From positions 1 to 64,000 of the forward strand of contig CALUVH010000012.1 of the NCBI GenBank assembly GCA_944324175.1: a stretch of DNA of 64,000 bases, given 5' to 3'. A model generated the notes under the pieces. The model was not told where the DNA came from. It did no database searches and worked only from the letters and a program-made list of their open reading frames with translations. Shown one piece after another: positions 25,689 to 35,114 of the stretch. Both the position numbers and the translations under genes were made by a program. This DNA is from Candidatus Gastranaerophilales bacterium. Lineage in GTDB: Bacteria > Cyanobacteriota > Vampirovibrionia > Gastranaerophilales > Gastranaerophilaceae. Within the stretch, counting starts at the first letter, position 1; every line of letters starts with the position of its first letter.

Positions 25689-27882
25689 CCTTATTGCTTT
25701 TTTCTTCCTTGTTAGGGGATCCCTCCAGTTCTTTTATTTTATTTTCCAAATCCTGATCCAGAACTTTTCCCATATTTATTTTACCGCGATTTAATTCTTC
25801 AACAATATTTTCTTGATATTTAATTCGATTATGCTGCATACCACGCAAAATTCTAGAAAACGTCGCGGCAATTGTCTTTATATCACGTAACGTAAGCGGG
25901 CTATCAGCCAACTGAGTATCATTCAATCTTTCAATTATAATTTTATCAATAATCGCTTCAATCTCCTCCGGTGTAGGATTTTTCAAAGATCTAACCGCAG
26001 ATTCTACAGCATCAGCAATCATCAAAATTGCAGTTTCCTTCATGTTCGGTTTAGGACCTGTATAGCGGAATTGTTCTTCTTTTACGTTTTCAACTCCTTC
26101 TTCCTTTACTGCTTGATTGTAAAAATAACTGGCAAGCCCTTCTCCATGGTGCTGCAAAATGAAATTATATATAATCGGAGGTAAACCATATTCTTTGGCT
26201 ATTTCGACACCATCTTTAGGATGCGCTGTAATAACCATTTTACTTAGTCTAGGGTTTAACTTAGTATGAGGGTTTTCAATTCCGAAATAAGATTGGTTTT
26301 CAACAAAAAACAACGGGCGTTTTAACTTACCTATATCATGATAAAAAGCTCCAACGCGAGCGAGTATAGGATTTGCTCCTATCGCCTCAGCTGCGGCTTC
26401 ACACAAATTTGACACCATAAGACTATGATGATAAGTTCCAGGAGCCTCAAACTGCAAACGTTTTAATAATGGTTGGTTATGATCAGAAAGTTCTGCAAGT
26501 CCATATGGAGTGATTATTTTCGATGCACTTTCAAATAACGGTAATGTACCTAAGGTAATTATCGCACTCAAAACACCATTTACCAACATTAAACTAATAT
26601 TTGTCAATATCAACCTGCTGCTTACATCTATCAAACATTTCTCCAACAGATAAATACTGAATAAAATTATCACACCGGCTAGAGATATTTCAAAACCGGT
26701 TTTAATTAAATCTATTCTTTTAGAAAATCTAATTTTGGAAATTGCAATGGTAGCGACCAAACTCAAAATAACAAATGTAGCCAAAAACTGTAAATTGTAT
26801 TGATGTCCCACAGCTAGGACGGAAAGAAGTAAAGTTGAAGCCACAAAGGCAACACGCGAATTGGTAAAAATTGCCAAAATGAATATAAACGCAGGTATAG
26901 GTAAAATATAAGGCGAAAATCCAACAGGTAAAAGTGTTGATATTAAAGCAATAATAATCGCCAACACTCCTGAAATACTTAAGTAGCTTTCTTCCAAAAA
27001 CTGTTTTTCAAAATTTTTCATATACAACAAAAATACAGACGTAGCCAAGAATACAAGAATATACATAGCTGCCAAGCCTTGCCAATTTAATTCATATACA
27101 TTATATCCGGCTTTTCTTAGAGCATCACGTTTTAAACGAGTAACAGGTTCACCTTCAAAAACTATTTTATCACCTTTTTGAATTGTAATTATTATTGGTT
27201 TTACGGAACTCTGAGCATTTCTACGAGCAGTCTCAGTCGCGACCTCATCTTCAACAAGATTTGGGACAATTATCTGTTCCAGCAAGGCTCTTATCACTGA
27301 GACCTGACGTTTTGAAACGTTTGAAACTATATTATTTGCAATAATTCTGTCAATATTACCATTTTCATAATCTTTTTCCGTTATACCTTTATGTAGAATA
27401 TTGGTAAGGGTTAAGTTAGCTTTATCAAAAATTTCACCTAAATTTTTATCATCGACTCTTAATAAAAAATTAATTACAAAGTCACGCCGATAAGTGTCTG
27501 AAATATCGAACAAAACCGCCAATTCTTCTTTTTTGACACTATCTGCGACATCTTTTTTACGGATTTGCATAATAGAAGAACGCAAAGTCTGCAAGTTATT
27601 TTCAATAAATCCATCCTCCGCGGGAACCAAAATTGGATCCACCTTTTGCATAATATCTTTTCGTTGTTGTTCTGTGCGTTTTACATCCTCTACTTGCAAA
27701 GTTTTTTGTGCAACTATATCACGCTTACTAATTCCATTTTCTATAATATCTTGAAAAAAGAAATTCTGAGATGCAATTATAGCTGTCATCAACATGGTAA
27801 ACAATACGAAAGCTACAACTCTTTTAAATCTTGATAACCTTAAAAAATCTACTACCTTAGCCTTTATATTTATTAATTTCAT
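25675..27882 (-). CDS. pgpH: 7TM-HD phosphohydrolase, PgpH-type c-di-AMP phosphodiesterase
   Basis: 735 residues. An N-terminal transmembrane helix (residues 23-45) is followed by an extracytoplasmic domain to about 265. Seven hydrophobic segments occupy about 270-465. A cytoplasmic HD domain contains TYHHSLMVSNLCEAAAEAIG and FYHDIGKLKRP, with further metal ligands in ITAHPKDG and LQHHGE. Listerial PgpH with this architecture degrades c-di-AMP to pApA. The diadenylate cyclase gene is also in this window. The ATG has an AAGGA site and the gene lies 23 bases after the GT2 gene. Confidence 0.93.
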   Translation of the reverse strand: MKLINIKAKVVDFLRLSRFKRVVAFVLFTMLMTAIIASQNFFFQDIIENGISKRDIVAQKTLQVEDVKRTEQQRKDIMQKVDPILVPAEDGFIENNLQTLRSSIMQIRKKDVADSVKKEELAVLFDISDTYRRDFVINFLLRVDDKNLGEIFDKANLTLTNILHKGITEKDYENGNIDRIIANNIVSNVSKRQVSVIRALLEQIIVPNLVEDEVATETARRNAQSSVKPIIITIQKGDKIVFEGEPVTRLKRDALRKAGYNVYELNWQGLAAMYILVFLATSVFLLYMKNFEKQFLEESYLSISGVLAIIIALISTLLPVGFSPYILPIPAFIFILAIFTNSRVAFVASTLLLSVLAVGHQYNLQFLATFVILSLVATIAISKIRFSKRIDLIKTGFEISLAGVIILFSIYLLEKCLIDVSSRLILTNISLMLVNGVLSAIITLGTLPLFESASKIITPYGLAELSDHNQPLLKRLQFEAPGTYHHSLMVSNLCEAAAEAIGANPILARVGAFYHDIGKLKRPLFFVENQSYFGIENPHTKLNPRLSKMVITAHPKDGVEIAKEYGLPPIIYNFILQHHGEGLASYFYNQAVKEEGVENVKEEQFRYTGPKPNMKETAILMIADAVESAVRSLKNPTPEEIEAIIDKIIIERLNDTQLADSPLTLRDIKTIAATFSRILRGMQHNRIKYQENIVEELNRGKINMGKVLDQDLENKIKELEGSPNKEEKSNKDENK

Positions 27883-27905
27883 AGCATTAATCCTTCTTTT
27901 TAGAA

Positions 27906-28865
27906 TTATTTTATAACATCCCGAACAGATTTCAAGTCGATTGTCTTTAGGCGCTTTTGTATATCTTCAAGCAATTTACGATTTATTGAAATTAACTCTG
28001 CCAAAACCGCAATAAGTCCAACCTGAACACCTGTAATAATCAATATTGAAGCTAATATCAAAGACTGTACATGTCCATTACCACTTCCGGTGATATAGAA
28101 CCATAAAAAACGTACACCAATAATACTTCCAAATAGTAAACTTAATCCAGACAAAATTATAAAAAATCTAAATGGTCTATATACAATAAACATTCTAAGC
28201 ATTGTAAAAATAGAACGCCTTATATATTCAAACATGTTCTTGATAAGGCGGGACTCCCTCAATTCGGGATTAACATTCACTGGTACGCTTAAAATTTGCA
28301 ACCCTTTGGCACGCGACTGAATTATTGTTTCCAGTGTATAAGTGTAGTTATCAAAAACATTAAGTTGCAACGCTGCATTTCTTGAGAATGCTCGGAAACC
28401 GCTTGGAGCATCTTCTACAGACGTAGATGAGATAAAACGCATCACTGCAGAGCCTAATTTTTGCAAAACTTTTTTTACAGGCGAAAAATGTCTGATTTTT
28501 TCAACCGGACGAGTGCCTATTACAATATCAGCTCTCTCTTCTATTATCGGTTGTACCAAATCTTTTATATTTGAAGCATCATACTGATTATCAGCATCCG
28601 TATTTACTATAATATCCGCACCTATTTGTAAAGACTTTTCCAGACCTGCTACAAAAGCCTTTGCCAAACCTCTATTAGGGGACAAATGAACAAAATGCTT
28701 AACACCCAAACTCTTAGCTACTTCAACAGTATTATCCGTTGACCCATCATCAATTACCACTATATCTATTTCGTCAATACCGACAATTTCTCTAGGCAGA
28801 CTTTTCAATGCTACCGGTAAAGATTTTTCTTCATTATAACAAGGTATTTGAATTACCAATTTCAT
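27906..28865 (-). CDS. GT2 glycosyltransferase, dolichol-phosphate mannosyltransferase/DPG-synthase-like
   Basis: 319 residues. The GT-A domain (1-215) has IPCYNEEKSLPVAL, VIDDGSTDNT, and the NTDADNQYD metal motif. Two C-terminal hydrophobic segments (about 232-290) anchor it in the membrane. Such enzymes charge polyprenyl phosphate with a sugar for later transfer by GT-C enzymes. The GT39-type protein encoded divergently next door could be the user (inference). It is the first gene of the GT2-pgpH-ybeY-dgkA run. Confidence 0.88.
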   Translation of the reverse strand: MKLVIQIPCYNEEKSLPVALKSLPREIVGIDEIDIVVIDDGSTDNTVEVAKSLGVKHFVHLSPNRGLAKAFVAGLEKSLQIGADIIVNTDADNQYDASNIKDLVQPIIEERADIVIGTRPVEKIRHFSPVKKVLQKLGSAVMRFISSTSVEDAPSGFRAFSRNAALQLNVFDNYTYTLETIIQSRAKGLQILSVPVNVNPELRESRLIKNMFEYIRRSIFTMLRMFIVYRPFRFFIILSGLSLLFGSIIGVRFLWFYITGSGNGHVQSLILASILIITGVQVGLIAVLAELISINRKLLEDIQKRLKTIDLKSVRDVIK

Positions 28866-28929
28866 AATATATCACCAAATTTCTTTTTTTATTATATAAT
28901 TAAAATGTAGTTTTTTCAAATTGTTAATT

Positions 28930-30546
28930 ATGAAAAAGATAGGGATAATTTTAACAGTATTATTAGGGCTACTTTTAAGGTTAGTAGCAATAGACAAGTC
29001 CGAGGGACTTTGGAATGATGAGTATGTAAGTTATATGATTGCAGCAACACCATTTACTGATGGTTTTTGGCATGCTGTAAAATCACAATGTCACATGCCC
29101 TTTTACTATTTATATCTCAAAATGACAATGCTATTGTTCAACTCAGAAGATATTGTGCTCAGATTAAGTTCTGTACTTGCAGGAATTTTCTCCATCATAG
29201 CCATGTACTTTGTCGGAAAAGAAAGAAACACTCGTGTAGCATTTTACTGCGCTATATTCACAGCTTTTAGTTCTTTTCTAATCTATTACTCCCAAGAAGT
29301 AAGGTTGTACTCAATTCTATTTTTATTTTCAGCACTGACTTTACTTTTTACAATTAGATTGGTCAAAAAACCTGATATTAAAAACCTTTGTTTATTTGCT
29401 CTATCAGCATTTCTAGTACTTTTTACACACACTATCGGGTTTGTTTTCTTATTTTTCCTGCTTGTGTACTTAAGCTACAAACTATACCACTCTCATAAAC
29501 AGGTAATAGTCAAACTTTGGATAATAATAGCTGTTTTATTGCTCTTACTGACTCCACTTATAGTCAATATTTTATTTAAACAATCTTTTTCTCAGTGGTG
29601 GGGAAGCTTTTCATTCTCTGCTATAGGATTTTTAATCACAGACTATTTTTCACCTGTCATAACAAACTTTACTGGAGCCCCTCCTAACTTCTTTTATAAC
29701 TTTAAATCTGGATTTATCATATTCGCACTAACTCCTGCAATAATTGCTGTAGGATTTCTTATCAATGCCCTAAAAGAAAAATCCAATCGCGAAATTTTTT
29801 ACATTGCGCTTGGCACAATTATAATTATGCTTGTTGCATCTTTGTTTGGTAAGCTGGTATTCATTACCAAGTACTCAATCGAAATTTATCCGATATTGAT
29901 ATATCTTGCCTGCATAGGAGCTGAATCTATCAATAACAAAGTAATAAAAAATGTATTCATAGGAATATTCTGCCTGTTGAATTTATTTTTCTTACTTGTC
30001 AGCCCACTCGCTGCAAATAAAATTTATAGAAAAGAAGGTCATAAACTTGTTGCAGACATAATACAAAATGCCAATCTTAAAAAGGGAGATGTAATAATAT
30101 TGCAATACTACGATACTAAACGATTTAAAAAATATTATGATTTTTCCGATGTGACTGTCATTTCGATAAATAAAGGCAATTTCCCGCAATATATAGCTTC
30201 CAATATAAGCTATAAGGATGTGTATAAAAATGAAAATATAATCCGAAAGCAACTTGCTAGTAACTCTAATTCATATTTTGAAACTCAACTGATTAATAAA
30301 ATAAAACCTAAAGAAAACAAAAGTGTACTGCTAATAGTGCTAAAAAGTGTCAGTTTTTTAAATACGAAATCCATTCAAAAAATAACATCAAATGATGAGT
30401 ATTATTCACAAACTCCAATATTATTTTTGGTATTCTCTTATTTGAAAAACCAGACATTTAATACACTTTCAAAATACTATGAAAGTAGCGAAATTATGCA
30501 AAATGGAGAGTGGGCTGCCGTAAAGTTCACAAAACTTAACAAATAA
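28930..30546 (+). CDS. GT39/ArnT-like membrane glycosyltransferase
   Basis: 538 residues from the ATG at 28930; a TTG three codons upstream is in frame. About ten or more hydrophobic helices span residues 1-360, with a soluble C-terminal domain of about 170 residues. The first loop carries GLWNDEYVS, matching the catalytic acidic motif of GT39 (PMT/ArnT) enzymes. It would transfer a sugar from a polyprenyl carrier to lipid or protein outside the membrane. A TATAAT lies at 28895-28900. The acceptor is unknown. Confidence 0.8.
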   Translation: MKKIGIILTVLLGLLLRLVAIDKSEGLWNDEYVSYMIAATPFTDGFWHAVKSQCHMPFYYLYLKMTMLLFNSEDIVLRLSSVLAGIFSIIAMYFVGKERNTRVAFYCAIFTAFSSFLIYYSQEVRLYSILFLFSALTLLFTIRLVKKPDIKNLCLFALSAFLVLFTHTIGFVFLFFLLVYLSYKLYHSHKQVIVKLWIIIAVLLLLLTPLIVNILFKQSFSQWWGSFSFSAIGFLITDYFSPVITNFTGAPPNFFYNFKSGFIIFALTPAIIAVGFLINALKEKSNREIFYIALGTIIIMLVASLFGKLVFITKYSIEIYPILIYLACIGAESINNKVIKNVFIGIFCLLNLFFLLVSPLAANKIYRKEGHKLVADIIQNANLKKGDVIILQYYDTKRFKKYYDFSDVTVISINKGNFPQYIASNISYKDVYKNENIIRKQLASNSNSYFETQLINKIKPKENKSVLLIVLKSVSFLNTKSIQKITSNDEYYSQTPILFLVFSYLKNQTFNTLSKYYESSEIMQNGEWAAVKFTKLNK

Positions 30547-30618
30547 GCAACAACTAGCAATTTTTAATATTCACAGTTGTCTATAAATATAGAAGGTTAT
30601 ATTTTTTGGAAGTAGGTC

Positions 30619-32115
30619 ATGAAAGTAGAAAAAGTAAATTACAACATACCGATTATGCAGGAGCAACAAAAGCTTCATACAGCCGGTAATAATATTGTAT
30701 CCGCACGATATAACCCAAACTTTTCAGGCAAGTACAACTCTGAAGATATTTACAAAGAGCTGATGAAATACATGCCTCAAAAAGTCAAATTAATGCTTAA
30801 AGTAAAAGAATGGACCGGCGAGGTACAAAATATCATTATTAACTCTATCGGAACAGGTCTAATTGCCCCAATATTCATCAAGTATAACCCACTGTCCAAA
30901 ACTGATGAAGATACAAGAACATATTCAGCATGGAGACAACCGGTTTCCGCATTCTTGGCAATACTTACCCAAGTCGGCGCGACAATGCCTTTTAATAACA
31001 AAGTTAAAAGCATGGCAAATCAGGGCAAACTCGGACAAGATTATAACATGACTCCATATATGGATGACAAGTACCTTAAAAAACTGGCAAAAAAACAACA
31101 TCCTGATTATACAAAAGCTCAAATCGCAGAAGCCGCACAAAAAATGAAAGCTGAGCAGTTAGAAGAATTATTAAAAGATCTGAGAACTAAAAATACAGTA
31201 ATGTTCATTGAAGATGGCAAACCAAACAAAGTTCCTATGGATCCGAAAAGATTTCATGAAACACTGCTTTCAACAATAGAACAAATGATTAAAGATGAAA
31301 GCGCAGAAAAAGATAAAAATGATAACACAAAACGCAACTTCAGAATAAGAAGAAGCGAATACTATAGAACTCACGCAGACAAAGCTAATGCACATTTGGA
31401 GACTCTTGATAGAATTTTTGACTCCGGTGATATAGAAAAAGTAAAAAAAGAATTAGCATCCAAAATTTCAGAAATGAAATCACAAAGAGAAGATAAAGAG
31501 TTAATTAAGTTTACAGAAGAAATATTTAAACTTGGCGATAAATCAAATGACAATAGAACCATAAACAGTATGAGAGATAAAGTTCAGCGCGCGAAAGGCT
31601 ATGTGCACGATTACAGCGCAATGACCAATAAAGATCAAGTGATAGAGCGTGTAAACAGAAGTATTGAAGGCAGAGTAACTGATATTGATAAAACTCTCAA
31701 ATTCTTTAATAAGGTAAAAGAAGCCATTGAAAATAATAAAACAGTCTATGAAATTGAACAAATGTTCACAAAAGAAAAAGTCGTTAATAAACGATTACAA
31801 GAAAAATCAATAGACTTTGCACTAAAAGTAGCAGACCAATTAAAAAAACAAACAAAAAGCTGCATTGATGGATACAAACAGGTAGGTGGCATATTCGTTT
31901 CACTTGCAACATTGTTTGTGTCTTGTCCATTATTAAACTGGGTATATCCAAGATTTATGGCTGCAGTATTTCCTAACCTTTCAAACGGCAAACATAAGAA
32001 AGACACAAGCAACTTGATTGAACAGGCTAATAATACAAATAAAACAAATCCTACAGCTGATAACTCTTCAAAAACTCAAAACTCAGACACTAAAAAGAAA
32101 GTTGAGGTGAAATAA
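30619..32115 (+). CDS. Membrane-associated hypothetical protein with N-terminal FSG tag
   Basis: 498 residues, GGAAGTAGG site before the ATG. Residues 1-34 are polar and end in YNPNFSG (31-37). Hydrophobic segments near 78-92 (IIINSIGTGLIAPIFIKY) and 107-125 (SAFLAILTQVGATM) come before a long charged helical region (150-400) of coiled-coil character. A last hydrophobic stretch occurs near 420-445 (GGIFVSLATLFVSCPLL), with a polar Asn/Thr/Lys tail. No family was recognised. It overlaps the next gene by one base (TAATG), so the two are cotranslated and probably function together. Confidence 0.8.
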   Translation: MKVEKVNYNIPIMQEQQKLHTAGNNIVSARYNPNFSGKYNSEDIYKELMKYMPQKVKLMLKVKEWTGEVQNIIINSIGTGLIAPIFIKYNPLSKTDEDTRTYSAWRQPVSAFLAILTQVGATMPFNNKVKSMANQGKLGQDYNMTPYMDDKYLKKLAKKQHPDYTKAQIAEAAQKMKAEQLEELLKDLRTKNTVMFIEDGKPNKVPMDPKRFHETLLSTIEQMIKDESAEKDKNDNTKRNFRIRRSEYYRTHADKANAHLETLDRIFDSGDIEKVKKELASKISEMKSQREDKELIKFTEEIFKLGDKSNDNRTINSMRDKVQRAKGYVHDYSAMTNKDQVIERVNRSIEGRVTDIDKTLKFFNKVKEAIENNKTVYEIEQMFTKEKVVNKRLQEKSIDFALKVADQLKKQTKSCIDGYKQVGGIFVSLATLFVSCPLLNWVYPRFMAAVFPNLSNGKHKKDTSNLIEQANNTNKTNPTADNSSKTQNSDTKKKVEVK

Positions 32116-32888
32116 TGGTAAAAATTTCATCTATAACTAATGCTACAAAACCATATATCCAAAGAATCAATCAGTGGTGCGAAAAGCCATACAAAGCACT
32201 GGCCAATGTTAAAATTGGAAAATATCGTCCAATGGATTCTGTAAATGACAACTATATTAAAGATAAAACCTCATTTATCACTGGACTTGGCGTTACATCA
32301 ATAGTGTTAAAAGACGGAGTTGGTTGCTATATGTATGTAACCCAAAGTTTGAATAACAAGGATATACCAGAAGATAAACGTAAATTCGTTGCAGCATTGG
32401 ATCTTGCAAATGGCGGACTGATGATTTTAATGCAACTAGCTATGTTCTTTACAATATCAAATAAAGTTGTTCAAGAAAAAATGTTTAACAAATTGTTTGG
32501 TAAGTATTTTGACAGGGCATCATCTAAAGGTTATCAAGCAAAACTCAAAAACACAGACTTGTTAAAAGATATGAAAGGTGCTGATTTTCACCCAGTACTT
32601 GCTAAAGCAAAAAAAGATGTTAAAGCAGCCTTTGAGAATGTTACCTCCCTGTTTGCAGCAACGGTAGTAGGTAAACGTATGCTAGTTCCATTCATCGCAA
32701 CACCGCTCGCAGACAAAACCAAGGCTTGGATGAGTAGGAATGACAAACCGGTTGAAGTCAGCAAAGAAACAAAAAACACTTATGACACCAAAAAAGCAAC
32801 CATAAACGATAAAATTGAAACAAAAACGACCCCATCTGATCATACTGAAAGTAAAAATACTAACTTACTTGATAAATTTAAAAAATAA
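32115..32888 (+). CDS. Membrane-associated hypothetical protein, partner of the upstream tagged protein
   Basis: 257 residues. Hydrophobic segments lie near residues 54-78 (FITGLGVTSIVLKDGVGCYM) and 94-118 (ALDLANGGLMILMQLAMFFT), with a third weaker one near 175-200. The C-terminal 50 residues are Lys/Thr/Asp-rich. It has no F-x-G motif. The start overlaps the stop of the preceding gene by one base, and a terminator follows. No family was recognised; its architecture resembles the membrane parts of its neighbour. Confidence 0.8.
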   Translation: MVKISSITNATKPYIQRINQWCEKPYKALANVKIGKYRPMDSVNDNYIKDKTSFITGLGVTSIVLKDGVGCYMYVTQSLNNKDIPEDKRKFVAALDLANGGLMILMQLAMFFTISNKVVQEKMFNKLFGKYFDRASSKGYQAKLKNTDLLKDMKGADFHPVLAKAKKDVKAAFENVTSLFAATVVGKRMLVPFIATPLADKTKAWMSRNDKPVEVSKETKNTYDTKKATINDKIETKTTPSDHTESKNTNLLDKFKK

Positions 32889-32901
32889 AATACAGATATT
32901 T

Positions 32902-32935
32902 AAAAAGCTCCAATAATTTGGAGCTTTTTTTACAA
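32902..32935. terminator. Intrinsic terminator
   Basis: AAAAAGCTCC, loop AATAATTT, GGAGCTTTTT and further T residues. It can serve both converging genes. Confidence 0.9.
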
Positions 32936-32938
32936 CTT

Positions 32939-33286
32939 CTAAAAAGGTTTTGTCTGATTTAACTTCATGCGCAACTCTCTAAATCTTGCAACATCCTCTT
33001 GAGTTTTACCGCTGTCTTTAAATAAAGCCTGTGAAGAAGGATGCACCATCAGAACATAATCCATATGAATTTCCAAGAAATTATACTTTCTAGGCGGTTG
33101 ATTAGTATTACGCGGATAAATCTCTGCATTTGTAACAGCTAAAAATCGCCTTTCTTTATCATTCAATAAATCCGTTAATTCTCTATTTGTATTTGTATAT
33201 TTTGAAACATGTACAACACCTTTTATGTCGTGATCAACAGTTAATATACAAACTTCTATAGGTACAGTATCAATATTCTTTGCCAT
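32939..33286 (-). CDS. Conserved-looking small protein, possibly DUF6812-like
   Basis: 115 residues with an AAGGA site. The pattern suggests a small beta-rich domain: VCILTVDHDIKGVVHV, LTDLLNDKERRFLAVTNAEI, and FLEIHMDYVLMVHP. This looks like a domain of unknown function seen in related bacteria (DUF6812 by memory, tentative). A charged helical tail follows. There is no membrane segment. Its role is unknown, and it probably precedes no other gene on its strand. Confidence 0.65.
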   Translation of the reverse strand: MAKNIDTVPIEVCILTVDHDIKGVVHVSKYTNTNRELTDLLNDKERRFLAVTNAEIYPRNTNQPPRKYNFLEIHMDYVLMVHPSSQALFKDSGKTQEDVARFRELRMKLNQTKPF

Positions 33287-33340
33287 GTTTTAATCCTTAA
33301 ATTACTTCACTACTACTATAATACATTTTTATTAAATTGT

Positions 33341-34198
33341 CTATCCTTTTCGAACTCTTCCTCCATAAGTTTCATGGACATCAACAACCGTTAAAAAAGC
33401 ACAAGGGTCAATTTCCTTGACAATTTCCTTTAACTTTCCAAGCTCAAGTCGAGCTACAACACAATAAATTAAAGTCTTTTCCTTACCTGAGAATGCTCCC
33501 TGTCCATCCAGATAAGTAACCCCGACATTCAATCTTTCAAGTAGAGCCTGACCGATATCATGTGAACAATCACTTATAATTCTGACAGATTTAGAAGTAT
33601 TAAATCCTTCCAGCACTAAATCAATTATTCTAGAAGCAATAAAATAAGTAATGACCGCGTACATAGCTTTTTCGAGCCCAAACACAAAACCTGCCGCCGA
33701 ATATATGATTATGTTAAATCCCATAATCAATTCACCAACAGAGAAACTAAATTTTTTAGACAAAACTAAAGACATAATCTCAGTCCCATCAGTAGAGCCA
33801 TCATTTTTCAATACAAACCCCACACCTAAACCGAGAATTATACCACCGAAAACAGTCGCCAATAACAAATCTGTTGTAACGACTTCAAAATGATGAAAAA
33901 AATTAACAGCTACAGCCAACACTGCAATAGCATAAAATGTCTGCAAAACGAATTTTTTTCCAATTTTATTGAATGCTAATAATATAAACGGTAAATTTAA
34001 AACAAAAATTAACAATCCCAAATTATACTTAGTCAAATGAGCAAGAATAATACCAACACCGATAATTCCACCATCAATAATATTGTTAGGGACCAAAAAG
34101 CACTCTAGTGCACAAGCAGCAATAAAAGGACCTATCGTCAAAAAGATAAACTTTTTCAGTATTCTAAAAAAAGTACTTCCAAAAGAATTTTTACCCAT
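33341..34198 (-). CDS. YitT-family membrane protein (DUF161 + DUF2179)
   Basis: 285 residues from the ATG at 34198, chosen because AAAGGAAAG lies seven bases upstream. An in-frame ATG at 34222 lies inside cdaA. Five or six hydrophobic helices (residues 15-195) form the YitT/DUF161 part, including the GGIIGVGIILAHLT and NDGSTDGTEIMSLVL repeats. The C-terminal 80 residues are the DUF2179 domain (GVTYLDGQGAFSGKEKTLIYCV). Its function is unproven, with transport proposed for the family. Its ATG overlaps the cdaA stop (ATGGGTAA). Confidence 0.9.
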   Translation of the reverse strand: MGKNSFGSTFFRILKKFIFLTIGPFIAACALECFLVPNNIIDGGIIGVGIILAHLTKYNLGLLIFVLNLPFILLAFNKIGKKFVLQTFYAIAVLAVAVNFFHHFEVVTTDLLLATVFGGIILGLGVGFVLKNDGSTDGTEIMSLVLSKKFSFSVGELIMGFNIIIYSAAGFVFGLEKAMYAVITYFIASRIIDLVLEGFNTSKSVRIISDCSHDIGQALLERLNVGVTYLDGQGAFSGKEKTLIYCVVARLELGKLKEIVKEIDPCAFLTVVDVHETYGGRVRKG

Positions 34199-35114
34199 TT
34201 GACTTTCCTTTCGTTTGTTCATTATGAACAGTCTTTTTAATTGTAATAAAATTATTTATTTTAAAAATAGTCTTTTTTTCATCTAAATTATCATTTTTTA
34301 TACCAAGAATATTTTCTAAATCATTTTTTAAAGTCACAAGATCTTCATATTTTTTCAAAGTTCCGTCAATAGCAAGTGAAACATCTCCTGTTTCCTCGGA
34401 AACAACAAGGCAGGCTGCTGTGCTAATTTCACTCATTCCAATAGCCGCACGATGGCGAGTACCATATTTCCAACTTAATTTTGGATTCTCCGTCAAAGGT
34501 AAAAGAACGCCTGCAGAAATAATTTTTGAACCATTTATAACTACCGCACCATCATGAAGCGGAGTGTTCGGATGAAAAATTGTCAAAATCAATTCAGTGG
34601 ACAAATCCGCGTTCAACTTTGTACCGACATCACTATAAGTATTACTTAAATCACTTTGAAAAACAATTAATGCCCCAGTATGTGATTTGGATAAGAATTT
34701 CACAGCCTCCAAAAGTTCCTTCATTACATCAATTTTAGGGTTTTTGGAGACATGAGAAGCTGGACTAAAAGCTCTACTTATAAAATCCACCTGACCTAAA
34801 AAACCTAAAAAACGTCTCAACTCAGGTTGAAAAATAACAATCAAACTAAGTGAAATCAAGGTGACAACAGACTTTAAAAACATACCTAAAATACGTAAAT
34901 CAAGTCTAACGAGGACTTCACCAAACACCCATAGAAAAATCAAAATAAATAAACCTTTAACAAACTTTTCTGACTGAGTGTTTTTAATAAATTTTTTATA
35001 AAAAGCATATAAAATTCCAGCAATAACAAGGATTTCTGCAACATTTGTAAAATTAAATGACCAGTCAAGTAAGCCTATTTGCTTTTGTATAAAAGTTAAT
35101 ATTTCATTTATCAT
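34191..35114 (-). CDS. cdaA: Diadenylate cyclase CdaA
   Basis: 307 residues. Three N-terminal transmembrane helices (about 22-85) are followed by the DAC domain (about 105-265). The two catalytic motifs are intact: DGAVVI and RHRAAIG. It condenses two ATP into c-di-AMP at the membrane. The usual partner CdaR is not adjacent. Instead it lies between lysA, overlapping by 11 bases, and the YitT gene. PgpH elsewhere in the window would degrade the product. Confidence 0.95.
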   Translation of the reverse strand: MINEILTFIQKQIGLLDWSFNFTNVAEILVIAGILYAFYKKFIKNTQSEKFVKGLFILIFLWVFGEVLVRLDLRILGMFLKSVVTLISLSLIVIFQPELRRFLGFLGQVDFISRAFSPASHVSKNPKIDVMKELLEAVKFLSKSHTGALIVFQSDLSNTYSDVGTKLNADLSTELILTIFHPNTPLHDGAVVINGSKIISAGVLLPLTENPKLSWKYGTRHRAAIGMSEISTAACLVVSEETGDVSLAIDGTLKKYEDLVTLKNDLENILGIKNDNLDEKKTIFKINNFITIKKTVHNEQTKGKSNG

